Shown here one piece after another: positions 47,574 to 56,863 of a stretch of 64,000 nt of DNA. The notes under the pieces are model-generated. The model was not told the origin of the DNA, did not search any database, and was given only the letters and a program-made list of their open reading frames with translations. The DNA comes from Streptomyces sp. A3M-1-3 (GTDB lineage: Bacteria; Actinomycetota; Actinomycetes; Streptomycetales; Streptomycetaceae). Positions within the stretch are counted from its first letter, which is position 1, and every line of letters begins with the position of its first letter. The stretch covers positions 30,504-94,503 of the forward strand of contig NZ_JANAVP010000029.1 of the NCBI RefSeq assembly GCF_024213665.1, in the 5' to 3' direction. Both the position numbers and the translations under genes were made by a program.

Positions 47574-49259
47574 TCAGAAGCCGCGCGTCCGCTTGGCCGC
47601 GCGGCGGTTCGCCCGGCTGACCGCGCCCGGCAGCCGGATGAACAGCCGGGAGATCTCCCCGCCCAGGTTCACGCCGATTGCGATGGCGATGGCCAGCGCG
47701 GCCGCGTTGGTGAGCGAGACCAGGCCCGCGTCCAGCCGGTTCTGGGCGATGGCAAGCAGCCCGAAGTACGTCGCGGAGCCCGGCAGCAGCGGGCCGATCG
47801 CCGCGGTGACGTACGGCAGGGCAGAAGCGAACTGGTAGCGCGAGAACAGCTGCCCGAACAGGCCGACGAGGCCGGCTGCGACGGCGGTCGAGGGCACCGG
47901 CGGAATCCCGCCCGCGTAGTGCATCGCTCCGTAGACCACCCAGGCGACGCCGCCGTTGAGGGTCACCATCAGCACCGTGCCGCGTTCCTGCTGGAGCAGG
48001 ATCGCAAAGGTGAAGCAGAGCACCATGGAGGCCAGGATCTGCGCCACCGGCCGCTCGGTGATCGTCAGCGCCGCGTCGGGGTCCAGCTCGGCGCCCAGCT
48101 GCACACCGAGATAGAGCACCAGCAGCACGCCGACGACGATGCCGACGAACAGGTACATGACTTCGAGCAGCCGGGCGGCGGCGGTGATGTAGAAGCCGGT
48201 CAGGCCGTCCTGTACGCCCGCGACCAGAGCCCTTCCCGGCAGCAGCGCGAACAGCCCACCGGTGATCACCGCGGAGGCGCGGACGTCCGCGTGCGCGAGG
48301 GTCAGCGCGACGCCCATCGCCGCGGGCGGCATCGCCGCCGCTACGAACTGGTAGAACTCCGGCAGCCCGCGGCCCGCGAACAGCCACGCCAGCCGGTCGC
48401 CGAGCATCGCGCCGACCGCCGCGGCGAGAAACACCACCACGCCACCGCCGACCAGAGTGGACGCCGCCCCGGCCAGCAGTCCGCTGGCCGCGGTGAGCAC
48501 CCAGCCCGGGTACGGGTGCCGGTTGCGTCGGATCTCCGCGAGCCGCCGGTACGCCTCCTCCAGCGAGACGTCGATGTCCTCGGCGCTGATGTCCGCGACC
48601 AGCCGGAACACCGCGGCCAGCCGGGTGTAGTCGGTGGCCCGCCTGCGTACGGTCCTGCTGGCCGTCACCGGGTCGTCGACCAGCGACGGCTGGTGGGAGA
48701 TCGACAGCAGGGTGAAGGTGACCGTGGGCTCGCAGCGGTCCAGACCGTACGCCTGGGTGACGGCGAACATCGCCGCCTCCACGTCCTCGGCGCCCTCGCC
48801 CCCCGCGAGCAGCAGTTCGCCGATACGCAGGGTCAGGTCGAGCACGCGCGGTACGGCAGGACCGGCGTCGTCCTGCTTCTGCACCGGCTCGGCGACCGGC
48901 CGCTCGCCCACCGGCATGCGCAGCATCGTGCGCATGCGGTCCTGCCAGGGCGCCTCTTTGGTCAGCCTGACCGTGGGAAAGCCGTGGGCGGGTGTGAAGG
49001 CGGGTGGCGAGTGCTGGGCGCTGTACGTGCTGGGCGGTGCGAAGGCAGACCCCTCAGTCTTGGCAGGTGCCTGGGCAGGTGCCTGGGCGGGTGCCTCGCC
49101 GGCCGCATCGGGAGCCAGCCCGGACGGAACCGCGAACTCCGAGGTCGGATGCTCTTCCTCGGCCACCGCCGGCTGTTCCACCCCGGCGGGTGGCGTAAAG
49201 GCGCTCCGCGCCTCGTCAGACTGCGGCTTGCGGTCCTCGGACCCTTCCGGCTCCGCCAC
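47574..49259 (-). CDS. Threonine/serine exporter ThrE-family protein
   Basis: 561 residues from a GTG at 49259, selected because AAGGAG is seven bases upstream. An N-terminal 120-residue Pro/Ala-rich cytoplasmic region (with AQAP repeats) is followed by ThrE domain 1 (LDLTLRIGELLLAGGEGAEDVEAAMFAVTQAYGL) and about ten membrane segments, including GWVLTAASGLLAGAASTLVGGGVVVFLAAAVGAMLGD, ITGGLFALLPGRALVAGVQDGLTGFYITAAARLLEV and ALPYVTAAIGPLLPGSATYFGLLAI. ThrE of Corynebacterium exports threonine and serine by proton exchange. Substrate here is untested. Confidence 0.9.
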   Translation of the reverse strand: MAEPEGSEDRKPQSDEARSAFTPPAGVEQPAVAEEEHPTSEFAVPSGLAPDAAGEAPAQAPAQAPAKTEGSAFAPPSTYSAQHSPPAFTPAHGFPTVRLTKEAPWQDRMRTMLRMPVGERPVAEPVQKQDDAGPAVPRVLDLTLRIGELLLAGGEGAEDVEAAMFAVTQAYGLDRCEPTVTFTLLSISHQPSLVDDPVTASRTVRRRATDYTRLAAVFRLVADISAEDIDVSLEEAYRRLAEIRRNRHPYPGWVLTAASGLLAGAASTLVGGGVVVFLAAAVGAMLGDRLAWLFAGRGLPEFYQFVAAAMPPAAMGVALTLAHADVRASAVITGGLFALLPGRALVAGVQDGLTGFYITAAARLLEVMYLFVGIVVGVLLVLYLGVQLGAELDPDAALTITERPVAQILASMVLCFTFAILLQQERGTVLMVTLNGGVAWVVYGAMHYAGGIPPVPSTAVAAGLVGLFGQLFSRYQFASALPYVTAAIGPLLPGSATYFGLLAIAQNRLDAGLVSLTNAAALAIAIAIGVNLGGEISRLFIRLPGAVSRANRRAAKRTRGF

Positions 49260-49445
49260 CAACACACTCCTTCTTTCCGTGCCGACCGTCCTGACGCGGT
49301 TCTCGCACGTTCCGCATGCCCAGTATGTCCAGTGTTACCGCAGTGGGTCCTGTGGCCCCAGGAGCGGCCCAAACACACCGGCGGGCGGTGCGTCCCCGCT
49401 GGGGTGCACCGCCCGCCATGCCGTCACGCGAGCCGCTGGGGCTCG

Positions 49446-49940
49446 TCAGTGGTTGCCGCCCTGAGCCTGAAGGCGCTTGTACGAGGCCTCGATCTCGGCC
49501 TCGGCCTCGGTCCGGCCGACCCAGTTCGCGCCCTCGACCGACTTGCCCGGCTCCAGGTCCTTGTAGACCTCGAAGAAGTGCTGGATCTCCAGACGGTCGA
49601 ACTCCGACACGTGGTGGATGTCGCGCAGGTGCTCGACGCGCGGGTCGGACGCCGGCACGCACAGCAGCTTGTCGTCGCCGCCGGCCTCGTCGGTCATCCG
49701 GAACATGCCGATCGCGCGGCACTTGATGAGGCAGCCGGGGAAGGTCGGCTCGTCCAGGATGACCAGGGCGTCCAGCGGGTCGCCGTCCTCGCCGAGGGTG
49801 TTCTCGACAAAGCCGTAGTCGGCCGGGTAGCTGGTCGAAGTGAAGAGTCGACGGTCCAGGCGGATCCGACCGGTCTCGTGGTCCACCTCGTACTTGTTCC
49901 GCGAACCCTTCGGGATCTCGATGGTGACGTCGAACTCCAC
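49446..49940 (-). CDS. ppa: Inorganic pyrophosphatase
   Basis: 164 residues from the GTG at 49940, with GGAGGAG six bases upstream (an ATG eight codons earlier would place the ribosome site inside the gene). Family I soluble pyrophosphatase: FDVTIEIPKGSRNKYEVDHETGRIRLDR, YPADYGFVENTLGEDGDPLDALVILDEPTFPGCLIKCRAIG with the D-x-D-P-x-D metal site, and DIHHVSEFDRLEIQHFFEVYKDLEPGK. Hydrolyses pyrophosphate and so drives biosynthetic reactions. Divergent from dacB. Confidence 0.97.
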   Translation of the reverse strand: MEFDVTIEIPKGSRNKYEVDHETGRIRLDRRLFTSTSYPADYGFVENTLGEDGDPLDALVILDEPTFPGCLIKCRAIGMFRMTDEAGGDDKLLCVPASDPRVEHLRDIHHVSEFDRLEIQHFFEVYKDLEPGKSVEGANWVGRTEAEAEIEASYKRLQAQGGNH

Positions 49941-50026
49941 GGGTGGCTCCTCCATGATCAGCACATACTTCGGGTGATTAAGTGTCCCTCACGCACATGA
50001 GTGATCGCGAAAGGGGCTGGTCCGAG

Positions 50027-51508
50027 GTGCCAGTGATCAGAACGTGGCAACTCGCGACGGGCGCCGCCGTGGTCGGCCTCGCCCTCTCGGCCGGGGTGGT
50101 GACCGCGGCAGGCCCTTGGGACTCCGGTCAGCGTAAGGCCGAGCGGCAGTGGGCCGCGTCCCAGGACCGGACGGGTGGCGGACATCACGGCCGCAGCGCC
50201 TCCCCGCCCCCCGTCTCGCCCCCCGTCTCGCCCCTCGCGCCGGCCCCCGCGCCGAGCGCCGCCGGAGTGCTCTCCGCCCTCGGCACACAGGCTGTCCCGC
50301 CGGCCGGCGCCGGCCCGCTCGCTGCCGCGCTCCGGCCGCTGCTGAACGTCCCCGCGCTCGGCACGGTGCAGACCGCCTCGGTCGTGGACACCGCCACGGG
50401 CGAGCAGCTGTACGGCTCCGGGGCCGGGGAGGCCATGACACCGGCCTCCACGGTCAAGATCGCCACGGCCGCGGCCGTGCTCTCCGCCCTCGGCCCGGAC
50501 CACCGCATCGCCACGACCGTCATGGCGGCCCCCGGCGCCGACCTCAAGGCCGGCACCCGGCAGATCGTGCTCGTCGGCGGCGGCGACCCGACCCTGACCG
50601 CCCGCAAGCCCGGCAAGCGCGGCACACCCGCAAGCGGGGCGAGCCTGCCCGCCCTGGCCGACGACACCGCCCGCGCCCTCAAAGGCCGCGGCATCGCCGA
50701 GGTCACGCTCGCGTACGACACCTCGCTCTACTCGGGCCCGGAGTACCACCCCATCGGCGCCGGCAACGACAACATCGCCCGGATCACCCCGCTGATGGCC
50801 GACGAAGGCCGCCTCGACGACTCCGACGCGGGAGTGGCGCCACGTACCGGCGACCCGGCCGGCGACGCGGCCCGCGCCTTCGCCGGGATGCTGCGCGAGC
50901 GCGGCATCCGTACGACCGGCGACCCCGCCCCCGGGAAGCCCGCCGCTACGGCGAAACCCCTGGCCAAGAGCCTCTCCGCGCCCCTGTCCGCCCTGGTGGA
51001 GCGGATGCTGACCAACAGCGACAACGACATCGCCGAGGCCCTGGCCCGCCAGACCGCCCTCGCGGCGGGCGAGCCCGCGAGCTTCGAGGGCGCGCGGAAG
51101 GCGGTCGCCGCCGAGCTGCGCGAGCTCGGAATGGACACCAAGCGCACCCGCTTCGCGGACGGCAGCGGACTGAACCGCGACGACAAGGTCTCCGCCGCCT
51201 TCCTCACCGGCCTCCTCGTCCGCGCCGCCGACCCCGCCCGCCCCCAGCTGCGCCCGGTGCTCACCGGCCTGCCGGTGGCCGGCTTCACCGGCACGCTGAG
51301 CAAGCGGTACGGGGACGGCTCACCCGTCGGCGGGCTGGTCCGCGCCAAAACCGGCACACTGAACGGCGTGAACACCCTCGCGGGCACCGTGGTGGACGCG
51401 AACGGACGACTGCTCGCGTTCGCGTTCATGGCTTCGGGGACCCTGGGCAAAGACGCGGCCGAGTCCGCGCTCGACCGGCTGGCCTCAGCCGTCACCGGGG
51501 TCCCGTAG
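50027..51508 (+). CDS. dacB: D-alanyl-D-alanine carboxypeptidase (PBP4, class C)
   Basis: About 493 residues from a GTG at 50027 (AAAGGGG ten bases upstream); ATGs at 49982 and 49997 are alternatives. An N-terminal signal anchor (TWQLATGAAVVGLALSAGVVTAAGP) is followed by a Pro-rich linker. Peptidase S13 motifs: Ser-x-x-Lys in TPASTVKIAT, Ser-x-Asn in TNSDNDIAEAL, Lys-Thr-Gly in RAKTGTLNGVNTLAG. Removes the terminal D-Ala of peptidoglycan and may act as an endopeptidase outside the membrane. First gene of the core block leading to ftsH. Confidence 0.92.
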   Translation: MPVIRTWQLATGAAVVGLALSAGVVTAAGPWDSGQRKAERQWAASQDRTGGGHHGRSASPPPVSPPVSPLAPAPAPSAAGVLSALGTQAVPPAGAGPLAAALRPLLNVPALGTVQTASVVDTATGEQLYGSGAGEAMTPASTVKIATAAAVLSALGPDHRIATTVMAAPGADLKAGTRQIVLVGGGDPTLTARKPGKRGTPASGASLPALADDTARALKGRGIAEVTLAYDTSLYSGPEYHPIGAGNDNIARITPLMADEGRLDDSDAGVAPRTGDPAGDAARAFAGMLRERGIRTTGDPAPGKPAATAKPLAKSLSAPLSALVERMLTNSDNDIAEALARQTALAAGEPASFEGARKAVAAELRELGMDTKRTRFADGSGLNRDDKVSAAFLTGLLVRAADPARPQLRPVLTGLPVAGFTGTLSKRYGDGSPVGGLVRAKTGTLNGVNTLAGTVVDANGRLLAFAFMASGTLGKDAAESALDRLASAVTGVP

Positions 51509-51577
51509 GGGATCGGACCGGGACGGAGCCGGGTCCAACACCTCACCGCGGGAGACCCGAGCACGTACGGTTGACGC

Positions 51578-52699
51578 ATGACGAGCATCGGTGGTGCGGA
51601 GATGGTCGACTGGAATCTTGCGGTGGCGACCGCGACCCGGCTGGTACGGCCGGGTCCGGAGGTGACCCGGGACGAGGCGCGTGCCGTCGTCGCGGAGCTG
51701 CGCAGGCATGCCAAGTCCTCGGAGGAGCACGTCCGTTCGTTCACCCGCATGATGCCGGAGGGCACCGAGGCGGAGGACACCCCCGTCCTCGTCGTCGACC
51801 GGGCCGGCTGGGTCAAGGCGAACGTCGCGGGCTTCCGTGAGCTGCTGCGGCCTCTGCTGGACAAGATGCAGGAGCGCCGGGGCGGCACCCCGGGCGGCGC
51901 CGTGATGGGCGCGGTCGGCGGCAAGGTGACCGGCGTCGAGCTGGGCATGCTGCTGTCGTTCCTCGCGTCACGCGTGCTCGGCCAGTACGAGACCTTCGCC
52001 CCCGCCTCGCGCGACCTCCCCGGATCCGAGCGCGGCGGCGGCCGGCTGCTGCTCGTCGCCCCGAACATCGTGCACGTCGAGCGCGAGCTGGACGTCGACC
52101 CGCACGACTTCCGCCTGTGGGTGTGCCTGCACGAGGAGACTCACCGCACCCAGTTCACGGCGGTGCCGTGGCTGCGCGACCACCTCGAGGGCGAAATCCA
52201 GTCATTCCTCGAGCAGACCGAGGTCGACCCGATGACGATCCTCGAGCGCCTCCGGGAGGCGGCCCAGTCGCTGGCGGGCCCCCGCGACGACGACGAAAAC
52301 GGCCGGTCGATCGTCGAGTTGGTGCAGACCCCGGCCCAGCGGGAGATCCTGGGCCGGCTGACCGCCGTGATGTCCCTGCTGGAGGGGCACGCGGACTATG
52401 TGATGGACGGAGTCGGACCGGACATCGTGGCCTCCGTCGCCGAGATCCGGGAGAAGTTCCAGCAGCGCCGGGCCAGCGGCGCCAGCCGCCTCGACCAGGC
52501 CCTGCGCAAGCTGCTGGGCCTGGACGCCAAGCTGCGCCAGTACCGGGACGGCGAGCGCTTCGTACGGGCCGTGGTGGAGGAGGTCGGCATGGACGGCTTC
52601 AACCGCGTCTGGACCTCTCCGAACACGCTGCCCACCAAGGCGGAGATCGCCAAACCGGCGGACTGGGTCGCGCGGGTGCACCGTAGAGCAGAGGGGTGA
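51578..52699 (+). CDS. Zinc-dependent metalloprotease-like protein (DUF2342)
   Basis: 373 residues, ATG at 51578. DUF2342 / coenzyme F420 biosynthesis-associated family: VDWNLAVATATRLVRPGPEVT, LGQYETFAPASRDLPGSERGGGRLLLVAPNIVHVERELDVDPHDFRLWVCLHEETHRTQFTAVPWLRDH, with the HEETH zinc motif, and a downstream EGHADYVMD that supplies further ligands. Biochemical role unknown. It lies between dacB and tilS in all Streptomyces maps I recall. Confidence 0.92.
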   Translation: MTSIGGAEMVDWNLAVATATRLVRPGPEVTRDEARAVVAELRRHAKSSEEHVRSFTRMMPEGTEAEDTPVLVVDRAGWVKANVAGFRELLRPLLDKMQERRGGTPGGAVMGAVGGKVTGVELGMLLSFLASRVLGQYETFAPASRDLPGSERGGGRLLLVAPNIVHVERELDVDPHDFRLWVCLHEETHRTQFTAVPWLRDHLEGEIQSFLEQTEVDPMTILERLREAAQSLAGPRDDDENGRSIVELVQTPAQREILGRLTAVMSLLEGHADYVMDGVGPDIVASVAEIREKFQQRRASGASRLDQALRKLLGLDAKLRQYRDGERFVRAVVEEVGMDGFNRVWTSPNTLPTKAEIAKPADWVARVHRRAEG

Positions 52700-52879
52700 C
52701 GGGGACGCTGCCGGCGGCAGGAGAACGCCTCCCCAATCACCCATCCGAGGGACCGTGGGCGATGGATAGGCGTGCGATGCTCGGGGAACGGCTCGGCTCT
52801 GTCACCATCGACGCACTCTGAGTGACTGATCTGCCCCCCGACGCAACGCACCCCCCAACTTCACCGAAGGGCACCGGAC

Positions 52880-53896
52880 ATGGGTCCCCATCCTGCGGTC
52901 GCGGCGATACGCCTGGCGGTCCGCCGCGTACTTCACGACGTACTGACCGACTACACACCGCACGAGCCGGGCGCGACGCCCCTCGTGCTGGTCGCCTGCT
53001 CCGGCGGCGCCGATTCGATGGCGCTCGCCTCCGCTCTCGCCTTCGAAGCCCCCAAACTCTCCGTCCGGGCCGGCGGTGTCACCGTCGACCACGGCCTCCA
53101 GGCCGGCTCCGATCTGCGGGCCGCCGAGGTCGTCACGCGCATGACCGCGCTGCGGCTGGACCCGGTCGAGTCGGTCGCCGTCACCGTCGGCCGCGACGGC
53201 GGCCCCGAAGCGGCCGCCCGCGACGCCCGGTACGCCGCCCTCGACGAGGCCGCGCAGCGCCTCGGCGCCGACGCCGTACTCCTCGGCCACACCCGCGACG
53301 ACCAGGCCGAAACCGTCCTGCTGGGCCTCGCCCGCGGCTCCGGCATCCGCTCCCTGTCCGGCATGGCCTCCGTCTCCGGCGGTCCCGGCTCCGAGGGCCG
53401 CTACCGCCGCCCCTTCCTGGGCATCGACCGGCAGACCGCCCGCAAGGCCTGCATGGTCCAGTCGCTCGCCGTCTGGGACGACCCGCACAACGCGGACCCC
53501 GCGTACACCCGCTCCCGGCTGCGCCACGAGGGCCTGCCCGCGCTGGAGAAAGCGCTGGGCAAAGGCGTCATCGAGGCGCTCGCCCGCACCGCGCAGCTCT
53601 CCCGGGACGACGCCGACGCCCTGGACGCCTGGGCCGCCGACGCGGACGCGTCCGTACGCGACGGATCCGGTCAGCTCGACTGCGCGAAGCTCTTCGCCCT
53701 GCCGTCCGCCGTCCGCCGCCGGGTGCTGCGCAAGGCCGTCATCGCCGCGGGTTCGCCCGCCGGCTCGCTCTTCGCCCGGCACATCGAGGAAGTGGACCGG
53801 CTGATCACCGGCTGGCGCGGTCAGGGAGCCATCAACCTCCCCGGCCGGGTGGAGGCGCGGCGGCAGGGTGGCAGACTTGTCATCCGGCAGGGCTGA
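52880..53896 (+). CDS. tilS: tRNA(Ile)-lysidine synthase
   Basis: 338 residues from the ATG at 52880. PP-loop SGGADSMALASAL near residue 40, GVTVDHGLQAGSDLRAAEVV, EAAARDARYAALDEAAQRLGADAVLLGHTRDDQAETVLLGLARGSGIRSLSGMA, and YRRPFLGIDRQTARKACMVQSLAVWDDPHNADPAYTRSRLRHEGLPALE. It puts lysine on C34 of tRNA-Ile(CAU), changing its codon from AUG to AUA; essential. Hpt follows within about 25 bases. Confidence 0.96.
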   Translation: MGPHPAVAAIRLAVRRVLHDVLTDYTPHEPGATPLVLVACSGGADSMALASALAFEAPKLSVRAGGVTVDHGLQAGSDLRAAEVVTRMTALRLDPVESVAVTVGRDGGPEAAARDARYAALDEAAQRLGADAVLLGHTRDDQAETVLLGLARGSGIRSLSGMASVSGGPGSEGRYRRPFLGIDRQTARKACMVQSLAVWDDPHNADPAYTRSRLRHEGLPALEKALGKGVIEALARTAQLSRDDADALDAWAADADASVRDGSGQLDCAKLFALPSAVRRRVLRKAVIAAGSPAGSLFARHIEEVDRLITGWRGQGAINLPGRVEARRQGGRLVIRQG

Positions 53897-53918
53897 AGCG
53901 CTGAAGCACCCCAGGAAA

Positions 53919-54482
53919 GTGACGTACGTGGACGAGAAGGACATGGGCGCCGACCTCAAGTCGGTGCTCATCACCAAGGAAGAGATCGACGCGAAGCTGG
54001 CCGAGCTGGCCGCGAAGATCGATGCGGAGTACGCGGGCAAGGACCTGCTCATCGTCGGTGTGCTGAAGGGCGCCGTGATGGTGATGGCGGACCTGGCGCG
54101 TGCGCTGTCCACCCCGGTCACCATGGACTGGATGGCGGTGTCCTCGTACGGCGCGGGCACCCAGTCCTCCGGCGTGGTCCGGATCCTCAAGGACCTGGAC
54201 ACCGACATCAAGGGCAAGCACGTCCTGATCGTCGAGGACATCATCGACTCGGGCCTGACGCTGTCCTGGCTGCTGTCGAACCTCGGTTCCCGGGAGCCCG
54301 CCTCGCTCGAGGTCTGCACCCTGCTGCGCAAGCCGGACGCCGCGAAGGTCGCGATCGACGTGAAGTGGATCGGCTTCGACATTCCTAACGAGTTTGTCGT
54401 GGGCTACGGCCTGGACTACGCGGAGAAGTACCGGAATCTCCCGTTCGTCGGCACCCTCGCGCCGCACGTCTACGGCGGCTGA
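53919..54482 (+). CDS. hpt: Hypoxanthine phosphoribosyltransferase
   Basis: 187 residues from the GTG at 53919; a GTG at 53928 and an upstream frame to 53868 are alternatives. PRTase motif VLIVEDIIDSGLTLSWLLSNL, MDWMAVSSYGAGTQSSGVVRILKDLD flexible loop, and C-terminal FDIPNEFVVGYGLDYAEKYRNLPFVGTLAPHVYGG. Salvages hypoxanthine and guanine to IMP and GMP. The tilS-hpt-ftsH order is widely conserved in bacteria. Confidence 0.96.
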   Translation: MTYVDEKDMGADLKSVLITKEEIDAKLAELAAKIDAEYAGKDLLIVGVLKGAVMVMADLARALSTPVTMDWMAVSSYGAGTQSSGVVRILKDLDTDIKGKHVLIVEDIIDSGLTLSWLLSNLGSREPASLEVCTLLRKPDAAKVAIDVKWIGFDIPNEFVVGYGLDYAEKYRNLPFVGTLAPHVYGG

Positions 54483-54636
54483 GGACCCGGGCAGCCCTTC
54501 GGGGAACCCTCACCCATTTCGCGCCGTTGGAGCAGGGGAAGGCGTCTTTGCCAGCCGCACCGTGCAGTCGCGGGTGACAATGCTGGGGTACCTTCCGAAG
54601 AACAGTCTTTTCTCACAGCAGCATTTACCTACGGGC

Positions 54637-54670
54637 AGGAGGGACGGGGCGACACCGCCCCGTATGGATG
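54637..54670 (+). promoter_or_regulatory. Hairpin-bridged ribosome binding site of ftsH
   Basis: AGGAGGG (54637-54643) is 24 bases from the ATG at 54668, too far for normal initiation. The bases between form a perfect 8-bp hairpin, ACGGGGCG (54644-54651) with CGCCCCGT (54656-54663), loop ACAC. When folded, the gap to the ATG shrinks to about four bases. Confidence 0.55.
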
Positions 54671-56701
54671 GACGTGAAGCGATACTTCCGTGGGCCGGTC
54701 ATGTGGATCGTGCTGGCCGTCCTCGCCGTGGTCGTGTTGATGCAGGTCGTCGGCTCGTCCGGCGGCTACAAGACGGTGGACACCAGCAAGGTCATCCAGG
54801 CGATCAGCAAGAACCAGGTGGAGTCGGCCGAGCTGACGACCGGCGATTCCCAGATGATCAAGGTCGACCTCAAGAACGGCCAGAAGCTCCAGGGCGAGAA
54901 GTCCGGCGACAAGTTCCAGGCGAACTACATCGGTGACCAGGGCGCCGAGCTGGCCAAGGATCTCCAGGCCAAGTCCGAGGGCGGGCAGATCACCGACGGC
55001 TACTCCGTCAAGCCCGACAAGCAGAACCCGTTCCTCGGGATCCTGCTCTCGCTGTTGCCCTTCGTCCTCATCGTCGTTGTCTTCCTGTTCCTGATGAATC
55101 AGATGCAGGGCGGCGGCTCCCGGGTCATGCAGTTCGGGAAGTCCAAGGCCAAGCTGATCACCAAGGACACCCCGAAGACGACCTTCGCCGATGTGGCGGG
55201 GGCCGACGAGGCGGTCGAGGAGCTCTACGAGATCAAGGAGTTCCTGCAGGAGCCGGCGAAGTTCCAGGCCGTCGGAGCCAAGATCCCGAAGGGTGTGCTG
55301 CTGTACGGCCCGCCTGGTACGGGCAAGACGCTGCTGGCCCGCGCCGTCGCGGGCGAGGCCGGTGTCCCGTTCTACTCGATCTCCGGCTCCGACTTCGTCG
55401 AGATGTTCGTCGGTGTCGGTGCCTCCAGGGTGCGCGACCTCTTCGAGCAGGCCAAGGCGAACGCTCCGGCGATCGTTTTCGTCGACGAGATCGACGCCGT
55501 CGGCCGGCACCGCGGTGCGGGTCTCGGCGGTGGTCACGACGAGCGTGAGCAGACTCTCAACCAGCTGCTCGTCGAGATGGACGGCTTCGACGTGAAGGGC
55601 GGCGTCATCCTGATCGCCGCCACCAACCGGCCCGACATCCTCGACCCGGCGCTGCTGCGCCCGGGCCGCTTCGACCGGCAGATCGCGGTCGACCGCCCGG
55701 ACATGCAGGGCCGGCTGGAGATCCTCAAGGTCCACCAGAAGGGCAAGCCGGTCGCCCCGGACGTCGACCTGGGCGCTGTTGCCCGGCGTACGCCCGGCTT
55801 CACCGGCGCGGATCTGTCGAACGTGCTGAACGAAGCCGCGCTGCTCACCGCGCGCAGCGACAAGAAGCTGGTCGACAACCACGCTCTGGACGAGGCGATC
55901 GACCGTGTGGTGGCGGGCCCGCAGAAGCGGACCCGGATCATGTCCGACAAGGAGAAGAAGATCACCGCGTACCACGAGGGCGGTCACGCCCTGGTCGCGG
56001 CGGCTTCGCCCAACTCCGACCCGGTCCACAAGATCACGATCCTGTCCCGCGGCCGGGCGCTCGGCTACACCATGGTGCTGCCGGAGGAGGACAGGTACTC
56101 GACCACGCGCAACGAGATGCTCGACCAGCTCGCGTACATGCTGGGCGGGCGCGCGGCCGAGGAGCTCGTCTTCCACGACCCGACCACGGGTGCGGCCAAC
56201 GACATCGAGAAGGCCACCACGACGGCCCGCGCGATGGTCACGCAGTACGGCATGACCGAGCGGCTGGGTGCGATCAAGTTCGGCGGTGACAACAGCGAGC
56301 CGTTCCTGGGACGTGAGATGTCCCACCCGCGCGACTACTCGGAAGAGGTCGCGGCGCTGGTCGACGAAGAGGTCAAGAAGCTCATCGAGACCGCGCACAA
56401 CGAGGCCTGGGAGATCCTCGTCGAGAACCGCGACGTTCTCGACAACCTGGTCCTCGCGCTGCTGGAGAAGGAAACGCTGAACAAGGAGCAGATCGCCGAG
56501 ATCTTCTCGACGATCGTGAAGCGCCCGGCCCGCCCGGCGTGGACCGGCTCGTCACGGCGTACGCCCTCCACCCGGCCGCCGGTGCTGTCCCCGAAGGAAC
56601 TGTCGCTGACCAATGGCGCGAACGGTGCCACGCCCGCGGTGACCGCCGCTCCGGCGGACAAGGTCATCGAGGTCGTCCCCGAGGAGCGCCCCGAGAGCTG
56701 A
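54668..56701 (+). CDS. ftsH: ATP-dependent zinc metalloprotease FtsH
   Basis: 677 residues. Two membrane segments (about 11-27 and 120-138) around an extracytoplasmic domain; AAA+ module with Walker A GPPGTGKT, Walker B IVFVDEIDAVG, arginine fingers in DPALLRPGRFDR, substrate pore FVEMFVGVGASRVRDLF; zinc site HEGGH with the later Asp ligand in GAANDIEKATTTARAMVTQYGM. It degrades unstable membrane and cytosolic proteins. The C-terminal tail (about 620-677) is Pro/Ala-rich. Two strong hairpins close the gene. Confidence 0.98.
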   Translation: MDVKRYFRGPVMWIVLAVLAVVVLMQVVGSSGGYKTVDTSKVIQAISKNQVESAELTTGDSQMIKVDLKNGQKLQGEKSGDKFQANYIGDQGAELAKDLQAKSEGGQITDGYSVKPDKQNPFLGILLSLLPFVLIVVVFLFLMNQMQGGGSRVMQFGKSKAKLITKDTPKTTFADVAGADEAVEELYEIKEFLQEPAKFQAVGAKIPKGVLLYGPPGTGKTLLARAVAGEAGVPFYSISGSDFVEMFVGVGASRVRDLFEQAKANAPAIVFVDEIDAVGRHRGAGLGGGHDEREQTLNQLLVEMDGFDVKGGVILIAATNRPDILDPALLRPGRFDRQIAVDRPDMQGRLEILKVHQKGKPVAPDVDLGAVARRTPGFTGADLSNVLNEAALLTARSDKKLVDNHALDEAIDRVVAGPQKRTRIMSDKEKKITAYHEGGHALVAAASPNSDPVHKITILSRGRALGYTMVLPEEDRYSTTRNEMLDQLAYMLGGRAAEELVFHDPTTGAANDIEKATTTARAMVTQYGMTERLGAIKFGGDNSEPFLGREMSHPRDYSEEVAALVDEEVKKLIETAHNEAWEILVENRDVLDNLVLALLEKETLNKEQIAEIFSTIVKRPARPAWTGSSRRTPSTRPPVLSPKELSLTNGANGATPAVTAAPADKVIEVVPEERPES

Positions 56702-56712
56702 ACCGGGATCTG

Positions 56713-56743
56713 ATTCCGGGGCCCGGCCCTCGGGCCCCGGAAT
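56713..56743. terminator. Hairpin after ftsH, first of a tandem pair
   Basis: ATTCCGGGGCCCG (56713-56725) pairs exactly with CGGGCCCCGGAAT (56731-56743), 5-base loop. Confidence 0.75.
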
Positions 56744-56744
56744 G

Positions 56745-56785
56745 AATGCCGCGTCCCCCAGGTTTTAGCTGGGGGACGCGGCATT
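56745..56785 (+). terminator. Strong rho-independent terminator after ftsH
   Basis: AATGCCGCGTCCCCCAG (56745-56761) pairs exactly over 17 bp with CTGGGGGACGCGGCATT (56769-56785); the stem ends in a T-run (TTTTT at 56784-56788). It separates ftsH from folE. Confidence 0.92.
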
Positions 56786-56863
56786 TTTCGGCCGCTCCCC
56801 TTTTTTGGTACGGCCGCACGCGTAAGCACAGGCGCGAAGCACAGGAACAGGAACGAGGCACAC

